DNA of 64,000 nucleotides, taken from positions 62,001 through 126,000 of the forward strand of contig JALIZF010001292.1 of the NCBI GenBank assembly GCA_029948255.1, written 5' to 3'. This DNA comes from Telmatactis stephensoni (Eukaryota; Cnidaria; Anthozoa; Actiniaria; Isophelliidae). The position numbers and the translations under genes were made by a program. This document shows positions 59,401-64,000 of this stretch, piece by piece. Under the pieces are notes generated by a model, which saw only the letters and a list, made by a program, of their open reading frames with translations, searched no databases and was not told where the DNA came from. Numbering within the stretch: the first letter of the stretch is position 1; each line of letters opens with the position of its first letter.

Positions 59401-61564
59401 AAATACGAACAAATGTAAAAATATTCAGATCTTCTGATAACCGAAAAACGATTTTTTTTTGTTTTGATTTCTGACTATATGACTATCAATTGAATTTACA
59501 AAACATTTTTGACTTTGTTAGGCTAGCAAAAATTGTTATGGGGAGCCGTCGTTGCTTGAAAACTACTTAAAGCATTTAAGCAAAGCAAAATAAGCGACAA
59601 CAAGACGCTCAACAATAGAGAGGACAGGAGAGGCCTGAGAGAGGAATACAACCCGGAGTTTGATTTAGGTCTCTATTAACGTCAGTGCTGTGAAGGGACT
59701 TTATTTCCCGGCAGTGACATGTCAGATAGTTCTGGCAATCATCCTAAAAACATTGAGCCAAAGTAAATAGAGTTTCGCGCAAGCAGACTTTCAACTGTTG
59801 TGTGTAAAGTCGTTTTTCTTAGACGCCAAAAGTGGCAGAAACCCCATTGTGCTCTGCCTAGTCTTATCGTTGTTGCAGCCCAACTTGGCGATATGAAATT
59901 ACAAGAACAGTCATTCAATGGTTACTTCATAGTGAGATATATAATAAATGTTATCATAAAACTCTGCAGGAATTTTCCTTTTTACCTGCTGCAATATATT
60001 CAAATATATATATATTCACGACCTTGATATCGTATTTCTCCTGATTATCTGATTTTCGCGCGCACATTTGTAGTAATCAATTTTACGACCAAACGGTTCT
60101 TTCACTATCAACAGCTTCGGCTTAACCTACCTCAGGAATGATTCAAACGTCTTTCTTTACAGTTAATGTGTTTTTGTGCAATAAATCTCTACTATTAACA
60201 TGGAGGAAAATCCACAGTGCCTTTCAGTGTCCTAAATGTGACTGCTGCAATTTCGATGCAATTCACAGTTCGATTGAATTTTACAGACAACACAAAGAGT
60301 TACTCGCACGAACTATAAATACCCACCATGGTGAACTCTGATTGGATGATAAAGTAACACGTGATTTATTCACAATGCAATATCATAGTCGATTAAATGA
60401 ATTTACGCATAATCTGGTCGGGAGTTTGTTTTCGGGACCGCGCGGTTCGTTTAGTTATCAATGCAAAAAGCCATTTTGACTTGGGGGGAATGTTTTCTCA
60501 TTACTTCACATCTTTGCATGAATTCATTCTTTTATTTCTTTGTTGATAACTTTAAAGAAGATATTAATAGTGATGTACTGTTCCCAGCTGTTTTTAAAAT
60601 GGATGATATATGTTATGGACTAGTTTTTCCATATGTTTTTATTTTTACCATTATAATTAGGAATTGTGGTGGGTAAGTTATGGTAGGGGGTAGTTGTGGA
60701 GGTTATTAGACTGGAAGAAAATTGATTTGGAAAGCAAAACAATGCTATTAGAACATGGTTCTCACTAGCAACGCGAGACCCGCGGCTATTCCACATAATA
60801 TAAGAAATGCAATGCAACTCGTGTTCTCATTTACTTAAGAACCAAGCAGAAAATTCTAACCAGTGAAAAACAATTAACTGCACACACTTAAACACTGTCT
60901 ATAAACATTTACCAAAGTAAAAAGGCTCCAGTATCGATTGAAATCATGAATTATTCTCTTGAGTATCATTTCTTTTGCCGACAGTAAAACGTGACAAATC
61001 AACATTGATACAAAGACGGCGGATCTTATTGAGATGAGTGTATTACGCACAAAGTAAAAGATCTATAGTAAAGCGACAGAGACAATGTCTGTTATGAACA
61101 AAGGATAAACATAGTCTCAAAAAGCTGCATTTTAGTTATAACACACAGACAATCTCCATCTTTCCAGATGGACTATCACTTTGTAGCTTTGTTGACAATT
61201 TAAGTAAAGTGTTGATGTCTGGAAAAGTTCCACCATATACTGAAATGCATTACGGAAGTTGTGGAAAATAGTCGTGAATTGTTGTTTTGCAAACTAAAAC
61301 TAATTAATTCCGATTAGCCGAGTCATTTTCAAATCAAATTCTATGTAGATGCCCTATGGGCTTCCATAAAGATTAGAAATTCAGTAATTCATCCATTTCA
61401 CTTCTTTAAACTCAAGGAAACTGGCCTGTATAAACTAGACACTCATACACTAGAGACAGAAGATGTGTCGAATGCCATATTTGCACAAAATTCCAAATCC
61501 ACTTTCTTTTCTTTTTTGTGTGTGTTATTTTTCAATTAATGTATTTTATGGTTCATTTGTTAAT
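56491..61564. other. gene-free stretch
   Basis: Strongly AT-rich. The short open frames (56613-60817) have no domain I recognise and no convincing splice context. The GPCR 3 promoter must lie in its first part. Confidence 0.45.
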
Positions 61565-61760
61565 AAGAAACAAAACATTCATTTATTCATTCATTAATTA
61601 ATTTTCATTCATTCATCCGTCCGTCTGTTCGTTTGTTCATTCATTCATTCATTCATTCATTCATTCATTCATTCATTCATTCATTCATTCATTCATTCAT
61701 TCATTCATTCGTTCGTTCGTTCGTTCACCAGTTCGTTCGATGGCTCATTCATTCATTCAT
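61565..61760. repeat. (ATTC)n microsatellite with GTTC variant end
   Basis: About 20 pure ATTC units at 61635-61710, with CATTCATT and GTTC variants on both sides. The IHSFIHSF frame is an artefact. Confidence 0.9.
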
Positions 61761-62339
61761 TTATACTTTCATTCATTATCCCTTCATCCAACCATCCATT
61801 CATCCACTGCTCTTTCAAACCTCATGTTATTCGATATAATGTTGTTTACAAAGCTTATTATAATTAGTGCAAGTCAAAGACAACAAAACCTTTATAGAGT
61901 TTAATCAAATAATCAAATTAGAAACCATTTCAAAAAGCTGCCGATTTTTACACCGCTTCCTGAAGGCAGAGCTAATTGTTGGATTTTTTCTCTGTTTATC
62001 TTTCTCTTCGTCAATATTGAGATAACACTTCGTCAAAGAGAAAATGCCGCTTAATTAGGACAATTCCCAAGGCACAAGCTTCTGCCCAAGGCTATAGATA
62101 TGCGCGATGTCAAAATAAGGCTAATAGAGTAGATTTCTTACGATTATGGAATATATTGCACCAAACCCTTATTTCAAGCATTTGATTGGTCAACGTTCGT
62201 TGATGTCTTGCCCAATCAGAATGCTTAGACACGACAAGGCACAACGTGGCACGCCCTGACTTTTCCAATGTCAAACGAAATCAGCTCTAAGGTTTAGATA
62301 TGGAACATCAGTGCATTGGCCTCCTTTCCAAGCAATAGA

Positions 62340-62577
62340 CCGTTTTCTCAAGGTTGTACACGCTGCTTAAATTCGGTCTGAGCCTCGCTTTGAGCCCAAT
62401 TTTCAAACTTCAATGGGCTTCAAATCCAGAATCCTTGACATGTTTCATAGCAAATGACAAAAATTGTTTTCTAAATTCTATTAAAATCTATTAAATTTTT
62501 AACTAAAAATTGGAAAAAGAAAATTGGTCCGTTAACGGCCCGTCAATCAAACTGCGTGTGCAGCCTTGAGAAAACGG
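62340..62577. mobile_element. TIR element, ends CCGTTTTCTCAAGG
   Basis: Left CCGTTTTCTCAAGGTTGTAC and right, inverted, CCGTTTTCTCAAGGCTGCAC. About 238 bp, no coding capacity. The flanks TAGAC and TATAC are similar but not identical. Confidence 0.7.
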
Positions 62578-63183
62578 TATACCTGTGCCATAAACGGACG
62601 AGAGGAGGCTAGAGCAAAGAATAAATAAACGAAAGAACATGTGACGAGTCGAGTCTTCCTACCTCACCATTACTCTTTTTCTTAGCTTGTGACACAGGAG
62701 ACCCAGATATAAAAGATAATCTTCCAGATGCCAGATATTTTTTTTACATGGAAAATATATTTTTGTTCAAATATTGATTACCTTGGTTACACGTAAAGGG
62801 GAGTCACGTGTTTGTTTCTTGATGACGTTGTTTGATACCATAATGCTTTGCGTAAGAACGTGAATTCAAATTAAACCTGAGGAGTTTACTTTTATAATTT
62901 ATTTACAATTCATTTTGCATAAAGTTTTTGTTTTTTTTATTTGTTGCAGAAATGTACAGCGTAAATGTATCTCAAAGATGGTTCTGCCTTGGAGTTACCG
63001 GCAGCAATTAATCGCTTTTTTGCATCTTCGGCGCTCGCTGCTCGCAACTCCGGCTCGCCTATCACAAAAAAGCCGGCACAGAATATCTTTAGCCTAAGGT
63101 TGCGGTGCACCTAACAATTTTAAAAAAGTCAATAGGTAGTTACACCATGCATTATGTTTGACACCTTAGAACTTGTTTCACTA
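62578..63183. other. gene-free stretch
   Basis: No gene is supported. The 60-aa frame at 62915-63097 is basic and unrecognised. Confidence 0.35.
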
Positions 63184-63537
63184 AATGCGACACCGCGGCA
63201 AAACGACTGTGCATGCGCGAGATTTCGCGGGCTTTGGCGCGTCCGCGTCTTGATCACAGGAATCCCAAGCAATATTTTTAGATTTTTTTTCGGATTTTCC
63301 AATATAATGTCTTTGAGCTTAATTTTGAGCACGGGAGAAAAAAGAAAGGTACTAAGCGTAAGAAGAATATACTACAAAGTCCTTAACCTCATTTTTTGGC
63401 GACTGAGTCTGGCTTCTGTGGCTTGAGTTTCGCTGCAAAGTTTTGTTTGTTTGACTGTCGAATGTTTTCATTAGGGAAGCGTTTCATATGGCACGCATGC
63501 GTGGTACGCTTTGCCGCGGTGTCACGCAATGCCATTT
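63184..63537. repeat. inverted repeat, arms around GACACCGCGGCAAA
   Basis: Left AAATGCGACACCGCGGCAAA (63184-63203) and right TTTGCCGCGGTGTCACGCAA with GCCATTT after it. GCATGCG lies just inside both arms. Probably a TIR element of about 350 bp. Confidence 0.55.
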
Positions 63538-63802
63538 CGTGAGCTGAATAGACATTTATTTCCGATTTAGCGGCATATGAGCGGAATAGGCACATATTAT
63601 GGCAATCATTTTTATACAGGTTTCTGATCGCTGTCGGGATTATACTCTTCCTATGTCGCTAAATCACCAATGTCTAATGCGAATCTACCGAGGTCCACGT
63701 TCACGGATGCCTAGTGTTCAAGGGAGCGACGCGTTAATTACAATTTGTACTCAAAATTGTTATTGTTATTGCCGGTTCTTATCATTGCATTCACCGCCAT
63801 CT

Positions 63803-64000
63803 TTAGGCTGTGTTTACACGAGATTGGTTCAAAAGGAATCCGGTCCAACGTCATGCAGTTCCCCGCCGGTTTTCGCTGATAATCTCACTGCATGATGTGG
63901 ACAAAAATAGGTTTTTTAATCACATAGGACTGATTCAATAACGACAAAGCATTTTTGTTTTCGTTTGTACGAATGTCAATCCGGATTCTTTAAAACCGGT
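63803..64000. mobile_element. TIR element running off the window edge
   Basis: Begins near TAGGCTGTGTTTACACGAGA, then TCAAAAGGAATCCGGTC; close to the window end GGATTCTTTAAAACCGG appears, its partial complement. The terminal part is cut by the window. It is similar in style to the 15885 element. Confidence 0.5.

Noticed and set aside
59116..60341. Cluster of short plus-strand open frames
   Set aside because: Each is below about 76 aa, with no shared phase, no domain and no convincing splice sites.

Overview
The window is eukaryotic and metazoan. Its genes have GT-AG introns, it carries many microsatellites and short foldback or terminal-inverted-repeat (TIR) elements, and its base composition is AT-rich. 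Three compact intronless class A GPCRs, a K2P potassium channel, a vertebrate-like WDR41 and a secreted lipoxygenase together suggest an early-branching animal. A cnidarian, perhaps an anthozoan, is my best guess; no species can be named from the sequence alone.

Layout. 1-17.7 kb: no recognisable gene; microsatellites, foldback elements and MITE-like TIR elements, three of them packed into 15.9-16.8 kb. 17.72-18.70 kb (+): intronless GPCR 1. 18.7-21.97 kb: repeats and tRNA-like fragments. 21.97-29.96 kb (+): a complete 15-exon WDR41 gene (465 aa), reconstructed exon by exon with every splice phase closing. 30.81-42.11 kb (-): a complete 13-exon gene (717 aa) coding for a signal peptide, an EMI domain and a full lipoxygenase domain. 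Its introns hold a 1.8-kb minisatellite of 17-bp units with a 612-bp higher-order period, a second 42-bp minisatellite and several transposable-element remnants. 43.42-46.35 kb (-): a two-exon K2P channel (324 aa) whose first selectivity filter (TIGYG) is split by the intron. 49.86-50.89 kb (+): intronless GPCR 2 with an NRY motif. 55.43-56.49 kb (-): intronless GPCR 3, a diverged paralogue of GPCR 1. 56.5-64 kb: no recognisable gene; microsatellites and foldback elements.

The genes do not form an operon or an evident pathway. WDR41 is known as the partner of C9orf72-SMCR8 at lysosomes. The lipoxygenase would make oxidised fatty-acid signals. The GPCRs and the K2P channel are plasma-membrane signalling proteins. 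The most unusual object is the lipoxygenase: an EMI domain sits where animal lipoxygenases usually have PLAT, there is a signal peptide, a Gly aligns with the stereocontrol position, and Thr replaces the usual C-terminal Ile iron ligand.
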